Positions 54,973 to 63,861 of a stretch of 64,000 nucleotides of DNA are shown here, piece by piece; the stretch's first letter is position 1; each line of letters begins with the position of its first letter. The DNA lies in NCBI RefSeq assembly GCF_000828615.1, contig NZ_AP012273.1:62001-126000 (forward strand), read 5' to 3'. The notes beneath the pieces were generated by a model. That model made no database searches, was not told the DNA's origin, and was given only the letters and a program-made list of their open reading frames with translations. The position numbers were made by a program, and so were the translations under genes. Source of the DNA: Thiolapillus brandeum. Its GTDB lineage: Bacteria; Pseudomonadota; Gammaproteobacteria; Chromatiales; Chromatiaceae.

Positions 54973-56382
54973 ATGAGGATTATTTTACTGGGGCCACCCG
55001 GCTCGGGAAAATCCGTTATCTCCCGGAAAATAGCCGATAAATATGGCCTTCCTGTAGTTAGTGTCGAGGAAGTGGCGGAGGAGCTTTCCGCCATGGCACA
55101 GGAGGATGATGAACTTGGTCGCCTGGCCAGGGATTCCATCGGCTCAGGGCGGGTTTCTGATGATGTTTGCAATATGGTCATCCGGCGGGTGCTGGGCAAG
55201 GATGAGCTCGATCCCGGCTTTGTACTGGTGGGTTACCCCAAAGACGCGGCCCAGGCCGAGTTTATGGAACAGGCCATGAACCAGATGCGCCGTCCTCTGG
55301 ATGTGGTGTTGATGATCGATATCGACCGTGATGAGCTCATGGAGCGTCGGGTAGGGCGTATCGACTGTGATGCCTGTGGATCCCACTACAATCTGTATGT
55401 GAACCCTCCCCTGGTAGAGGGTGTCTGCGACATGTGTGGTTCCCGTGTGAGTCGTCGCCCCAGGGGGTATGAAGAGAATATCGCCAATCAGCTGCGCGAA
55501 TATGATGTGGCAGTGGAGCCGGTACTGGATTTCTACCGGAACCTGGAAAAACTGCGTATGGTGGATGCCAATGGCACCGAAGATGAACTGTGGGAAGGGG
55601 TGCGGGAGATCATTGACAGCACCCCCGTGGTAGCCCTGGAGCCTCTTCCGGAGGAGGCCGAAGAAGATCCAGTCGAAGCGCCGGAAAAAGCCAAACCCAG
55701 GAAGAAAGCTGTCAGCAAATCAGCGGAAGATGCCGGGACAGGCAAGGCATCTGCTTCCGGGGCGAAGCAAAAACCGGCGAAAAAGTCTTCGGCCAGGAAA
55801 GCGGCTTCGGCGCCGAAGAAAAAAACCGCCGGGAAAACCCTTGAAAACGCTGCGGCCAGGAAGACCGTCAAAAAGAAAGTCGCAAAAAAGGTCGCCAAGA
55901 AAAAAGTAGTGAAAAAGGCGGCCCCTAAAAAGGCGGCCTCTAAAAAGACTACGCCAAAGGTCGCCGGGAAGAAAAAGGTGGCGAAGAAGTCCGTGGCTGG
56001 TAAAAAGTCGGCAGCAAAGAAATCCGTGAGCAAGAAGAAAGCGGTGAGCAAGAAGAAATCGGTGAGTAAAAAGAAAACCGTGAGTAAGAAAAAGGTGGCT
56101 GTCCGTAAGACTGCGACCAAGAAAGCCGTGACCCGAAAGAAGGTTGTCAAAAAGGCTGCCGGGAAAAAAAAGGTGGCCAAAAAAAAGCCGGTCAGCAAAA
56201 ATCCGGTGAAGAAGTCCGTCGCCAAAAAAGCCACCAGCCGAAAAAAGGTGGCGAAGAAGGTAGTGGGCAAAAAGAAGGTGGTTGGAAAGAAGAAAGTGGT
56301 AAAAAAGGCCCCCCAAAAAAACGCCAAAAAGAAGGTAGTGAAAAAAACCGCCAAAAAGAAAGCGGTGAAGAAAAAGCGTTAG
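54973..56382 (+). CDS. Adenylate-kinase-like protein fused to a histone H1-like lysine-rich tail
   Basis: 469 residues. Residues 1-215 are a nucleoside-monophosphate-kinase fold: P-loop GPPGSGKS (7-14), VGYPKDAAQAEFME, RRVGRID and a zinc-ligating lid with Cys132/135/152/155. An acidic hinge (225-240) leads to about 230 residues of Lys/Ala/Val repeats (KKxVxKK), like histone H1 or AlgP tails. Canonical adenylate-kinase positions differ: the GFPR arginine is Lys90 and the TGDMLR segment is VEEVAEEL, so AMP kinase activity is uncertain. The tail should bind DNA or RNA. Start ATG 54973; the frame is open to 54877. Converges on the glycan cluster. Confidence 0.88.
   Translation: MRIILLGPPGSGKSVISRKIADKYGLPVVSVEEVAEELSAMAQEDDELGRLARDSIGSGRVSDDVCNMVIRRVLGKDELDPGFVLVGYPKDAAQAEFMEQAMNQMRRPLDVVLMIDIDRDELMERRVGRIDCDACGSHYNLYVNPPLVEGVCDMCGSRVSRRPRGYEENIANQLREYDVAVEPVLDFYRNLEKLRMVDANGTEDELWEGVREIIDSTPVVALEPLPEEAEEDPVEAPEKAKPRKKAVSKSAEDAGTGKASASGAKQKPAKKSSARKAASAPKKKTAGKTLENAAARKTVKKKVAKKVAKKKVVKKAAPKKAASKKTTPKVAGKKKVAKKSVAGKKSAAKKSVSKKKAVSKKKSVSKKKTVSKKKVAVRKTATKKAVTRKKVVKKAAGKKKVAKKKPVSKNPVKKSVAKKATSRKKVAKKVVGKKKVVGKKKVVKKAPQKNAKKKVVKKTAKKKAVKKKR
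55860..56381 (+). repeat. Imperfect AAG-rich coding repeats of the lysine tail
   Basis: Degenerate short repeats of AAG AAA/GTG-type codons encode KKxVxKK units, for example the fourfold VSKKK block near 56025-56095. Strand asymmetry is extreme (A and G on the plus strand). Such tracts are prone to length change by slippage. Confidence 0.75.
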
Positions 56383-56400
56383 GCAAACTGGCCAGGCAGG

Positions 56401-57909
56401 TCAGGGGCCTTTGGCGGAAGCTGGTTCACTGAAACCGCCGGGCCGGGTGCGGACCGGTTTCAGGCGGTAGATGAATACGCCTCTTCCTTGTTCAGGCTGG
56501 ATGCGTTTTATCGGCATCAGCCCCCGCCTGGAGAGCACCTGGTAAAGGCGGCTGTCGCCCATATTCTTTCCGCTGCGCACAAAGGCGTAATCAAAATCCT
56601 TGAGCCAAGTCTTGCCGGGTTTGAAGCGCTGAAAATCCAGTTGTTTGTTGCTGTTCCTGTTGCTGTACCAGGAAACCCTTTCCCGGTGATAATCCGTCAC
56701 GATATGCGATTTGTCGGGGATATTGTTCCTGGCCCAGTCTGCGGCCTGCAGAATATAGGCCTTGGGTATGGAAGAGCCATGCAGACTGTCTCCCAGTAGT
56801 ACCAGCATGCCCAGCAGAGCAGCGGTGAGCCAGGGCCCCGCGCGATTCTCTTCCCGGTATTTTCGGTGCAGTTCCTCCAGGGCAAAAACCACCACTGGAA
56901 GCAGCATGAGCGCCAGGGCCATCGTATAACGGGATACCATGACGAAATGCCGGGCGCCATGAGTAAAAAGTATGGCGGCGCTGATCAGACCATAGAACCA
57001 GAGTATGCGGCGATAGTCGGCGGGCAGTCCGGGGGCGGGGAAAAAACGGCGGAGTAGCAGGATGCCAAAGTACAGCCAGCTCATGCTGCTGATCAGGTCT
57101 TTGATGATGCTCCAGGCCACCCCCAGGTAGAGGGTGGTTTCCGCCATGCTCTGAGAGAATTCCGGGATCACTCCCTTGCGCATCAGGGTGGCCTTGTGCG
57201 GAATGGTTTCAGTGAACACCAGAATGACTTGCTGAATGTCGCGCATATTGTCCGTCAGCCGGTTGTGCATGTCGGAAAAAAGCGCCAGCCCCAGGCCCGG
57301 GATCAGGACGGGAAGCAGGGTTTTGGCCGCCTTTTGCCGCCCCCCGGGTCCGGAAGTCAGTAGGCCGAGAGGCATGATCGCGAGGAAGACTACTGCTTCC
57401 ACGCGGAACAGCAGGGCCGTGAACATGGCCAGGTTCCAGCCCAGGACATTTTTCCAGGCAAACTCCCGGAACAGACGCAGGTAGAAGATCATGGCCACCA
57501 GGCTGAAGGCCCAGTAACCATGATCACGGATGATCTCGCTGCGATTGTCATTGAAATAGGGCAGGCTGAGAACCACCAGTGCCGCCCAGAGCAGGGCACG
57601 GGGGCTGCCGCCCAGTTCTTCCACCAGGCGCAGGAACGCGAGCACCGTAAGGGTGTCCAGCAGGGTGTTCACCACCCAGGCGGCATGCTCCGGGGCCAGG
57701 CCGGTGAGCAGGGCTGTCCATTCAATCAGCCGGGAATAAAACAGCCAGTTGCCGATCTGCGCGATGGCATCGGCATTGCCCTGTATGGCCTCCAGGTAGT
57801 AGACAGCGTCATGGTTGATCTGTTGTACGCCCATGATCTGCCACAGGGACAGCAGCAGGCTGGCCAGGGCCGCCGCGGCATATACCGGCAGCTTCTGTCT
57901 GCCGCTCAT
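56401..57909 (-). CDS. Polytopic GT-C-like membrane protein (glycosyltransferase family 39-like)
   Basis: 502 residues with about ten membrane helices. An acidic motif sits in the first extracytoplasmic loop (VQQINHDAVYYLEAIQG), and later come WYGLISAAILFTHGARHFV-like segments and a soluble C-terminal domain (VSWYSNRNSNKQLDFQRFKP). It fits lipid-linked sugar transferases (ArnT/PMT-like) acting on the periplasmic side. The donor and acceptor are unknown. It is the last gene of the minus-strand run deacetylase-sulfotransferase-this gene, with ATGA couplings. Confidence 0.78.
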   Translation of the reverse strand: MSGRQKLPVYAAAALASLLLSLWQIMGVQQINHDAVYYLEAIQGNADAIAQIGNWLFYSRLIEWTALLTGLAPEHAAWVVNTLLDTLTVLAFLRLVEELGGSPRALLWAALVVLSLPYFNDNRSEIIRDHGYWAFSLVAMIFYLRLFREFAWKNVLGWNLAMFTALLFRVEAVVFLAIMPLGLLTSGPGGRQKAAKTLLPVLIPGLGLALFSDMHNRLTDNMRDIQQVILVFTETIPHKATLMRKGVIPEFSQSMAETTLYLGVAWSIIKDLISSMSWLYFGILLLRRFFPAPGLPADYRRILWFYGLISAAILFTHGARHFVMVSRYTMALALMLLPVVVFALEELHRKYREENRAGPWLTAALLGMLVLLGDSLHGSSIPKAYILQAADWARNNIPDKSHIVTDYHRERVSWYSNRNSNKQLDFQRFKPGKTWLKDFDYAFVRSGKNMGDSRLYQVLSRRGLMPIKRIQPEQGRGVFIYRLKPVRTRPGGFSEPASAKGP

Positions 57910-58709
57910 GCTTCTGCAGAATAGTCGAAGTAGTCCAGCAGTTCGCGGGCTTCCTGGTAGATGTATTCCTTATCCTCCTGGCTGAGCCTGGAGAGTGAAC
58001 GCTTGTTCATGTTGCGAATGTTGGAGGTGACGCCGTGCACGGTCCATTTCCGATCGGCGAGCAGTTCGCTGCCATCCAGACCCAGAAAATCCATGATGTT
58101 TTGCATCTGCTCTGCGGGCTGTGCCGTGATGTCTTCATACTTCAGGATCAACTTGTGTTCAACCTTGTCCAGCTGGTCGAGCATGATGCGGTTGGACTGT
58201 TGCCATTGCTTGGCGGCGATCTCCACAGACTGCCCGGCCTTGCGGTTGATGCCTTCGGCTACGGCATAACCATTGCGTACCAAAGCAATGAAATAGGCGT
58301 TGTCGAAGTGGCGGTTCAACCATTCGATCCGGGCGGCATTGGGTATGGATTTCTCGATGAATACCGGCAGGCGGGGATCTGACATCATGCCGCACCATTG
58401 GCGCTTGAGTTTTTCCGCATCGGGTTCGTTGCCGGGCCGGGGCACGAAGCGCTCCGGGTTCAGCGCCCAGGTGCGGGTCAGACCCACTTCGCTGGGTATG
58501 GTGAGTTGATCCGTGCAGTATTGACCTTCCCGGGGCATGCTCGCCACCGAGGGATGGCTGGCAATAACATCGTGTAACAAGGTGGTGCCGGAATTGTAGC
58601 AGCCGACCACGAATATCCATTTTTTAGGGCTGCAGGCCTTGCCTTCCCGGGCCAGGCGGTCGAGTTTCATTTGACGGCGTTTCTTTTTCAGCCATTTGCG
58701 CAGATTCAT
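57906..58709 (-). CDS. Sulfotransferase-family protein (first)
   Basis: 267 residues. A PAPS-binding 5' loop VVGCYNSGTTLLHDV and a 3'-phosphate-binding region near YFIALVRNGYAVAEG are visible, with RKWTVHGVTSNIRN towards the end. Basic N-terminus (RKWLKKKRRQMK). Probably sulfates a surface glycan. ATG 58709 (MNLRKWLKKK) is chosen; the longer frame is antisense to the deacetylase. Coupled to both neighbours by ATGA. Confidence 0.85.
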   Translation of the reverse strand: MNLRKWLKKKRRQMKLDRLAREGKACSPKKWIFVVGCYNSGTTLLHDVIASHPSVASMPREGQYCTDQLTIPSEVGLTRTWALNPERFVPRPGNEPDAEKLKRQWCGMMSDPRLPVFIEKSIPNAARIEWLNRHFDNAYFIALVRNGYAVAEGINRKAGQSVEIAAKQWQQSNRIMLDQLDKVEHKLILKYEDITAQPAEQMQNIMDFLGLDGSELLADRKWTVHGVTSNIRNMNKRSLSRLSQEDKEYIYQEARELLDYFDYSAEA

Positions 58710-59623
58710 AGGGGAATGTCCGATCGAAAGATGTTGCACTGGGTGTGAATGTCCTGGTTGCCCCACAGGGTGAACCGTCCCATCTCGTAGTTGCCTGCCA
58801 GGGGTGGGTGACTCTTGTTCTTCAGCAGGGTCAGGCCGCACTTGAGACCGCTGTTGTATGCGGCATCCATGGCCTGTTTCGAGAAATTGCCATTGGGATA
58901 GGCGATGCTTATGGGGTGGCGACCGATCCATTTGCTGATATCGTTCTGCGCCAGCTGTATCTGTTCCAGCATCTCTGTGTAGGTGTAGCGATCCAGGAGA
59001 TAGTGATTGCGGGTGTGGTTGCCAATATGCACCTGGGGGTGGCTGGCGAATTCCTTCAGCTCATCGATAGTCATGGGGCGATCCGTGTCTGACCAGGGGT
59101 GCAGGCAATTGTCGCCGAATTTTTCCGTAAGATATGTGATGATGTCCAAATGATGCTTGTCCTTCAGCATTTTTTGTTCCCGTGATATCTCCGGCTTTTG
59201 CGCGCCCCGGCGGATGCGCTCCCGGTATATCACATCCCACCAGAAACACTCCTGTTGTTCCACGTTGCCGGTAGTGATGTAGAAGGTAGCGGGAATATCG
59301 TACTCCTTTAGCAGGGGCAGCATGCGCAGATTGTTGGCGTAGCCATCATCAAAGGTGATGCAGGCGTAGCGCCCCTCTGGCGTCACCCCCTGGTCACCCT
59401 GTTCAGGGCTGATGAAGTGATAGCCTGCATCGAGAAATTCCTCGATGAAACCGCGCATATGCTCCAGGGTAATACCCTGCTGGGCATCCAGGTGTTGCCT
59501 GGCGATCTCTCCGGTGTCGTCGAACAGCCCGTGGAACAGAAAGCCGAGGATGGCCGGGCTATCCCGGTGCAGCAGGGATAGCCCGCTGCGCAGCTGCTGC
59601 TTGAGTCGTTTGCGGAAGGACAT
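58706..59623 (-). CDS. Polysaccharide deacetylase (NodB homology, CE4)
   Basis: 305 residues. CITFDDGYANNLRMLPLLKE holds the catalytic Asp and metal Asp, HIGNHTRNHYLLDR the metal-binding His pair, and AYPNGNFSKQAMDAAY the later conserved block. No clear signal peptide. Removes N- or O-acetyl groups from a carbohydrate. First gene of its run, divergent from a second sulfotransferase. Confidence 0.9.
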   Translation of the reverse strand: MSFRKRLKQQLRSGLSLLHRDSPAILGFLFHGLFDDTGEIARQHLDAQQGITLEHMRGFIEEFLDAGYHFISPEQGDQGVTPEGRYACITFDDGYANNLRMLPLLKEYDIPATFYITTGNVEQQECFWWDVIYRERIRRGAQKPEISREQKMLKDKHHLDIITYLTEKFGDNCLHPWSDTDRPMTIDELKEFASHPQVHIGNHTRNHYLLDRYTYTEMLEQIQLAQNDISKWIGRHPISIAYPNGNFSKQAMDAAYNSGLKCGLTLLKNKSHPPLAGNYEMGRFTLWGNQDIHTQCNIFRSDIPL

Positions 59624-59672
59624 GGAATGTTATAATTCCTTAATCACCTGTTACGCCGAAGAGCGATATGAA

Positions 59673-60512
59673 GTGAACCATTCTAGTGCCCAACCCGTTG
59701 TTCTGGCAACGGGCATGCAAAGCAGTGGGTCCACCCTGTTGTCCTGGTGTTTTTTGCAGCGCCCGGACATGAATGGCACCCTGGATGGCGATACCGACCT
59801 GATACCGCTTCTGCCGGTGGTGCCGAATGCGCCTTACCTGTGGTACAAGACCACCATTAGCAGCTTTACTCTTGCCGAGCAGATGGCCGTGCTGGAGGAT
59901 GAGGGGCGCGAAGTGATGCCTTTGCTCATGGTGCGGGACGTACGCGCGGTATGGATGTCTCTGATGAAAAAGCCTTATGGGCGCAACGGGGTGACTGCTG
60001 AAGACCCGCCTCTGCGTCTGCGTTTTCGGCGTTTTCTGAATTCCTGGGTGTTTGCCCGGGAGCAGGGCATCCCCATATTCCGCTATGAAGACCTGGCCGG
60101 GGATGCTGAAGCCAGTCTCAGGGGCTTGTGTGAGGATCTTGGTCTGTCCTGGGATCCGGCCATGCTGAACTGGCCCAAACCCGCAGCCGACATCGCCGAT
60201 GCGCGGCATGGCAATGCCCGCTTCATGAATGCGGACAAGGCTGGCCTGGAAGCCGTGTTCGATCCCCGGCTGGCGTTGCGCATCAGTGGCAGGATTCACG
60301 AGGAAGACCTTGTCTGGCTGGAAGAGACCTTTGCGGCATTCAACCAGGATATGGGTTACGAGCAGCATCATGATGGACTTGAATTATTGCCGGGGCGTCT
60401 GCTGCCTTCCTGGGAGGCGTCTCGGCGCCTGAACTGGCGCTTGCGCCAGAAGCCCCTGCGCTACCTCGCGGTTAAGTTGGGACTGAGTCGCTACCGGCCC
60501 CGCCCGCAATAA
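59673..60512 (+). CDS. Sulfotransferase-like protein (second)
   Basis: 279 residues from GTG 59673 (the frame could also start at ATG 59622, but that would overlap the divergent deacetylase start). P-loop-type PAPS motif LATGMQSSGSTLLSWCFL near the N-terminus, MPLLMVRDVRAVWMSLMKK as the 3'-phosphate region, and IPIFRYEDLAGDAEASL as the typical RYEDL motif. The C-terminus is basic. Probably acts with the first sulfotransferase on the same or a related glycan. Confidence 0.82.
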   Translation: MNHSSAQPVVLATGMQSSGSTLLSWCFLQRPDMNGTLDGDTDLIPLLPVVPNAPYLWYKTTISSFTLAEQMAVLEDEGREVMPLLMVRDVRAVWMSLMKKPYGRNGVTAEDPPLRLRFRRFLNSWVFAREQGIPIFRYEDLAGDAEASLRGLCEDLGLSWDPAMLNWPKPAADIADARHGNARFMNADKAGLEAVFDPRLALRISGRIHEEDLVWLEETFAAFNQDMGYEQHHDGLELLPGRLLPSWEASRRLNWRLRQKPLRYLAVKLGLSRYRPRPQ

Positions 60513-60536
60513 AGAAAGCTTTTCATGAACCCGTAT

Positions 60537-60647
60537 CCTGCCCCTGAAATCCTCGATAACTGCGTTGAAGTTCCTGCGCACAGCTTGTTGGTTGTAGTGA
60601 ACCTTGTCCTGTCCCCGGCTATTTCAGGCACCATCCACAGGGGCAGG
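60537..60647. repeat. Interrupted inverted repeat upstream of the kinase gene
   Basis: CCTGCCCCTGAAAT (60537-60550) is matched by ATTTCAGG (60621-60628) and AGGGGCAGG (60639-60647), separated by a 10-nt insertion in the right arm. It lies in the 155-bp gap before the kinase gene and might be a MITE-like scar or a leader structure. Confidence 0.4.
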
Positions 60648-60667
60648 AATCCATCAGAGCTTCCTGA

Positions 60668-62083
60668 ATGATTTCCGTGCCGAAGCAGGACTGGGAATTC
60701 TCGCGTGATATCGTCCTGCCTTTCGATTTGCCCCTGGCGGATGGCCGGGTCCTGCGTTGTGAGGATATCCTGCGTCTGTTGCCGGGGCGGCGCCTGGTCT
60801 GCCAGGCCCGGGATGGCGATGCCGAGGTGCTGGTCAAGCTGTTCCTGGGGGATGATGGCTCCAGGGAGGCAGAACAAGATGCCGCAGCCATCCGGGCCAT
60901 GATGGGGGCGAATGTCGCCACCCCGGCCTTGCGCGAGGAGACTTCGGTGGCGGGGAAACCTCATGCGGTGCTGCTGTTCGATTTTATCCCCGGGGCGCGT
61001 TCCTTTCGCCAGGCCTGGACGGATGCGCCGGCACCACAGCAGGGGGAGCTGCTGGAGAAACTGTTGCGCCTGGTGGCTGCCCAGCATCAGGCGGGGCTGC
61101 GTCAGCGGGATTTTCACCTGAACAATTTTCTGGTTGCCCGCGATGGGACGTTGAGCGCCATCGATGGTGGTGATTTTGTCGTCTCTGACAGGCCCGTGGG
61201 CAGAAAAGCTGCTGTTGCCAACCTGGGGTTCCTGTTTGGTCATTTGCCCCGCCGGGAGCTGCATCGTTCCAGACAAGTCCTCCACCCCTATTTCGAAGCA
61301 CGCGGCTGGCCGGCTGACCCGGGGCTGTTGCTCCGGGTCAGCACCGCGGCTGATGCCTTCCGTCATCGCCGCGCCCGGCGCATCTCCCGTAAAGGCTATC
61401 GGAACTGCAGCGAATTTCTGGTACGGAAACAGTCGGGGTTGCACATCTGCCAGCGTCGGGATCTGCCCGGGGAAGACCTGGATGCCTGGATGCGCGCCAC
61501 GGCCCTCGCGCCTGTGGAAGGAGATGAAGTGCTTAAGCCGGGCAATTCCCAGACCGTGTGGCGCACCCGTCTGGGCCAGGGGGAGGTGGTGGTGAAACGC
61601 TACAACCTCAAGAACTGGCGGCAGGCGCTGAGGCGCGCCTTCAGCCGCAGCCGGGCTTCCCGTTCCTGGGAGAATGCCCATCGGTTGCGTGCTTATCATA
61701 TTGCCACGCCCCGGCCTCTGGCCATGATCGAGGAGCGCTGGGGCCCCCTGCGCCGCCGTGCCTGGCTGATCACGGAGGTTGCCCGGGGCACGGGAGCCGA
61801 CCGCTATATTCCTGATTGTCCGGAGGACGGTAATCTGCAACGCCTGGCGGCAACCGTCATGGCTTTCGGGGAGAATGGTCTGGTGCATGGCGATATGAAG
61901 GCCACCAATTTCATCATGAGCGAAGACAGTGTGCAGGTGATCGACCTCGATTCCATGCGTCGGCCTGTCACTGCCCCTGCCCGGCGAGCCAGGATCTTTC
62001 GTGACCGGCGGCGCTTTCTGCAGAACTGGAAAGAGGAACTGCGACAGCGTTTCCAACGCCTGTTGGGCGGGGGATTCGGGTAG
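60668..62083 (+). CDS. Protein with two tandem WaaP/Kdo-kinase-like domains
   Basis: 471 residues. Domain 1 (about 25-215) has Lys57 in VLVKLFLG, a catalytic loop RDFHLNNFLV (147-156) and a DGGDF metal motif (Asp166). Domain 2 (about 285-460) has Lys310 in VVVKRYN, HGDMKATNFIM (408-418) and IDLDSM (Asp426). Both loops keep the catalytic Asp and Asn of lipopolysaccharide kinases, so both could be active. Probably phosphorylates LPS core or glycan sugars. It is followed by the carbamoyltransferase after 35 bp. Confidence 0.85.
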   Translation: MISVPKQDWEFSRDIVLPFDLPLADGRVLRCEDILRLLPGRRLVCQARDGDAEVLVKLFLGDDGSREAEQDAAAIRAMMGANVATPALREETSVAGKPHAVLLFDFIPGARSFRQAWTDAPAPQQGELLEKLLRLVAAQHQAGLRQRDFHLNNFLVARDGTLSAIDGGDFVVSDRPVGRKAAVANLGFLFGHLPRRELHRSRQVLHPYFEARGWPADPGLLLRVSTAADAFRHRRARRISRKGYRNCSEFLVRKQSGLHICQRRDLPGEDLDAWMRATALAPVEGDEVLKPGNSQTVWRTRLGQGEVVVKRYNLKNWRQALRRAFSRSRASRSWENAHRLRAYHIATPRPLAMIEERWGPLRRRAWLITEVARGTGADRYIPDCPEDGNLQRLAATVMAFGENGLVHGDMKATNFIMSEDSVQVIDLDSMRRPVTAPARRARIFRDRRRFLQNWKEELRQRFQRLLGGGFG

Positions 62084-62118
62084 AATAGCGCCATATTCTG
62101 GATCAATCGGGTTTTTTC

Positions 62119-63861
62119 ATGATCATACTGGGAGTAGCGGGCGCGGTGAGCCATGATCCTTCGGCGGCTCTGTTCGTCGATGGCGAGCTGGTGGCGGCGG
62201 CGGAGGAAGAGCGTTTCATCCGCGATAAGCATGCCAAGGGGCGTTTTCCCTACGAGGCGACCCGCTATTGTCTGGCGGAAGCCGGCATCCAGCCTGGGCA
62301 GGTGGATGTGGTGGCCTTTCCCTATGCGAAGATCCCCCTTTCCAGTCCGGCCCGCTGGCATTATGCCGCCCGTCACTGGTACGCGCCGGACCGGGCTCTT
62401 ACGGCCCTGCTGCATGGCAATCGCCGTTACCACCGCAACCGTTCCCTGCTGGAGAAACTGGTGGCGGACCTGGGCATCAACAATGCCCGCCTGGAAATGG
62501 TGGAGCACCACCTGGCCCATGCCAGCAGCGCCTACCACCTGAGTGGTTTCAAGGAGAAGACCGCCATCCTGGGCATCGACGGCAAGGGAGAATACGCCAC
62601 CACTTTCTTCGGCTATGGCGAGAATGGGCGCATCCACAAGATCAGGGAGTTCTACGATCCGGATTCCCTGGGCGGCGTGTACGGCGCCATGACCGAATAC
62701 CTGGGCTTCGAGATGCTCGATGGCGAATTCAAGGTCATGGGCATGGCCCCCTATGGCGATCCTTCCCGTTTTGATTTCTCCCGCCTCATGGACTACAGCG
62801 ACCGGGATTTCAGGGTGAATACCCGGCTGGTCAACGTCATTGGTCTGCGCCGTTGGAAGAATGCCCAGGGCAAGGGCATGTATTTCAGCCCCAAGCTGGT
62901 GGACTGGCTGGGGCCGCCCCGGGAAGGCGACGAGATCGACGACCCCTACGTGGACTATGCCGCCAGCATGCAGGATCTGCTGGAAAAGGTGTCCCTGGGG
63001 CTGATTGGGCATTATCTTGGGGATATTCTCGAAGAAACAGGCAAACTGGCCTTTGCCGGCGGTGTGGCTCTGAACGTCAAACTCAACCAGCGCATTCTTG
63101 CCAGGGATGACGTGCAGGAGCTGTTCGTGCAGCCCGCGGCCTCGGATGCTGGCACGGCCATCGGTGCCGCCTCTTATGTGGCCAACCAGATGGGTGATGA
63201 GATCCAGCCCATGCGCCACGCCTATCTTGGCCCCCGCTATACCAATGAACAATGCATCGCTGCGGTGGAAGCCCACCCCCGCAAGCCCGCCTGGGAGCGG
63301 ATCGAAGATACGCCTCAGCGAACCGCAAAGTTGCTGGCTGACGGCAACCCCGTGGCTTGGTTCCAGGGGCGCATGGAATTCGGCCCCCGTGCCCTGGGTA
63401 ACCGCTCCATCCTCGGCGCTCCCAACGTGCCGGGCATCGCCGACCGCATCAATGAACAGATCAAGTACCGGGAGCGCTGGCGGCCCTTCTGTCCCAGCAT
63501 CCTCGACCGGGTGGCCCCGGACATGTTGCAGACGGATCATCCCGCCCCCTACATGACCATCACCTTCGACGTGGGGGAAGGCTGGAAGGAGCGGGTGCCC
63601 GAAGTGGTTCACGAGGACGGCACGGCCCGGGCCCAGGTGGTGACCCGGGACACCAATCCCCGCTACTATGCCCTCATCGAGGAACTGGAGAAGCTCACGG
63701 GCAACGGCGTGATACTCAATACCTCCCTCAACCGGCGTGGCGAACCCATGGTCTGCTCGCCGGAGGATGCCCTGAATATGTTCTACGGCTCGGACCTGCA
63801 ATATCTGGTCATGGAAGATATTCTGGTGACCAAGAATCCTGACTCGGAAACGCAAGCATGA
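62119..63861 (+). CDS. NodU/CmcH-type carbamoyltransferase
   Basis: 580 residues. The N-terminal acetate-kinase-like Kae1 domain ([44 protein letters not shown] with metal-binding His) and the C-terminal carbamoyltransferase domain ([36 protein letters not shown]) are complete. Uses carbamoyl phosphate and ATP to O-carbamoylate a sugar, an antibiotic or a similar acceptor. In this neighbourhood a glycan acceptor is most likely. The stop overlaps the next start (ATGA). Confidence 0.94.
   Translation: MIILGVAGAVSHDPSAALFVDGELVAAAEEERFIRDKHAKGRFPYEATRYCLAEAGIQPGQVDVVAFPYAKIPLSSPARWHYAARHWYAPDRALTALLHGNRRYHRNRSLLEKLVADLGINNARLEMVEHHLAHASSAYHLSGFKEKTAILGIDGKGEYATTFFGYGENGRIHKIREFYDPDSLGGVYGAMTEYLGFEMLDGEFKVMGMAPYGDPSRFDFSRLMDYSDRDFRVNTRLVNVIGLRRWKNAQGKGMYFSPKLVDWLGPPREGDEIDDPYVDYAASMQDLLEKVSLGLIGHYLGDILEETGKLAFAGGVALNVKLNQRILARDDVQELFVQPAASDAGTAIGAASYVANQMGDEIQPMRHAYLGPRYTNEQCIAAVEAHPRKPAWERIEDTPQRTAKLLADGNPVAWFQGRMEFGPRALGNRSILGAPNVPGIADRINEQIKYRERWRPFCPSILDRVAPDMLQTDHPAPYMTITFDVGEGWKERVPEVVHEDGTARAQVVTRDTNPRYYALIEELEKLTGNGVILNTSLNRRGEPMVCSPEDALNMFYGSDLQYLVMEDILVTKNPDSETQA

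Noticed and set aside
55533-56354. Phe/Leu-rich minus-strand frame that looks like a membrane protein
   Set aside because: It is the reverse complement of the lysine-rich tail (AAG/AAA read as CTT/TTT); no start signal.
55860-56381. Short repeats considered as a CRISPR or minisatellite array
   Set aside because: Repeats are in frame, degenerate and of variable spacing, encoding KKxVxKK units; no constant repeat-spacer structure.
61804-63855. 683-residue minus-strand open frame
   Set aside because: Mirror of the carbamoyltransferase gene, which has complete motifs on the plus strand.
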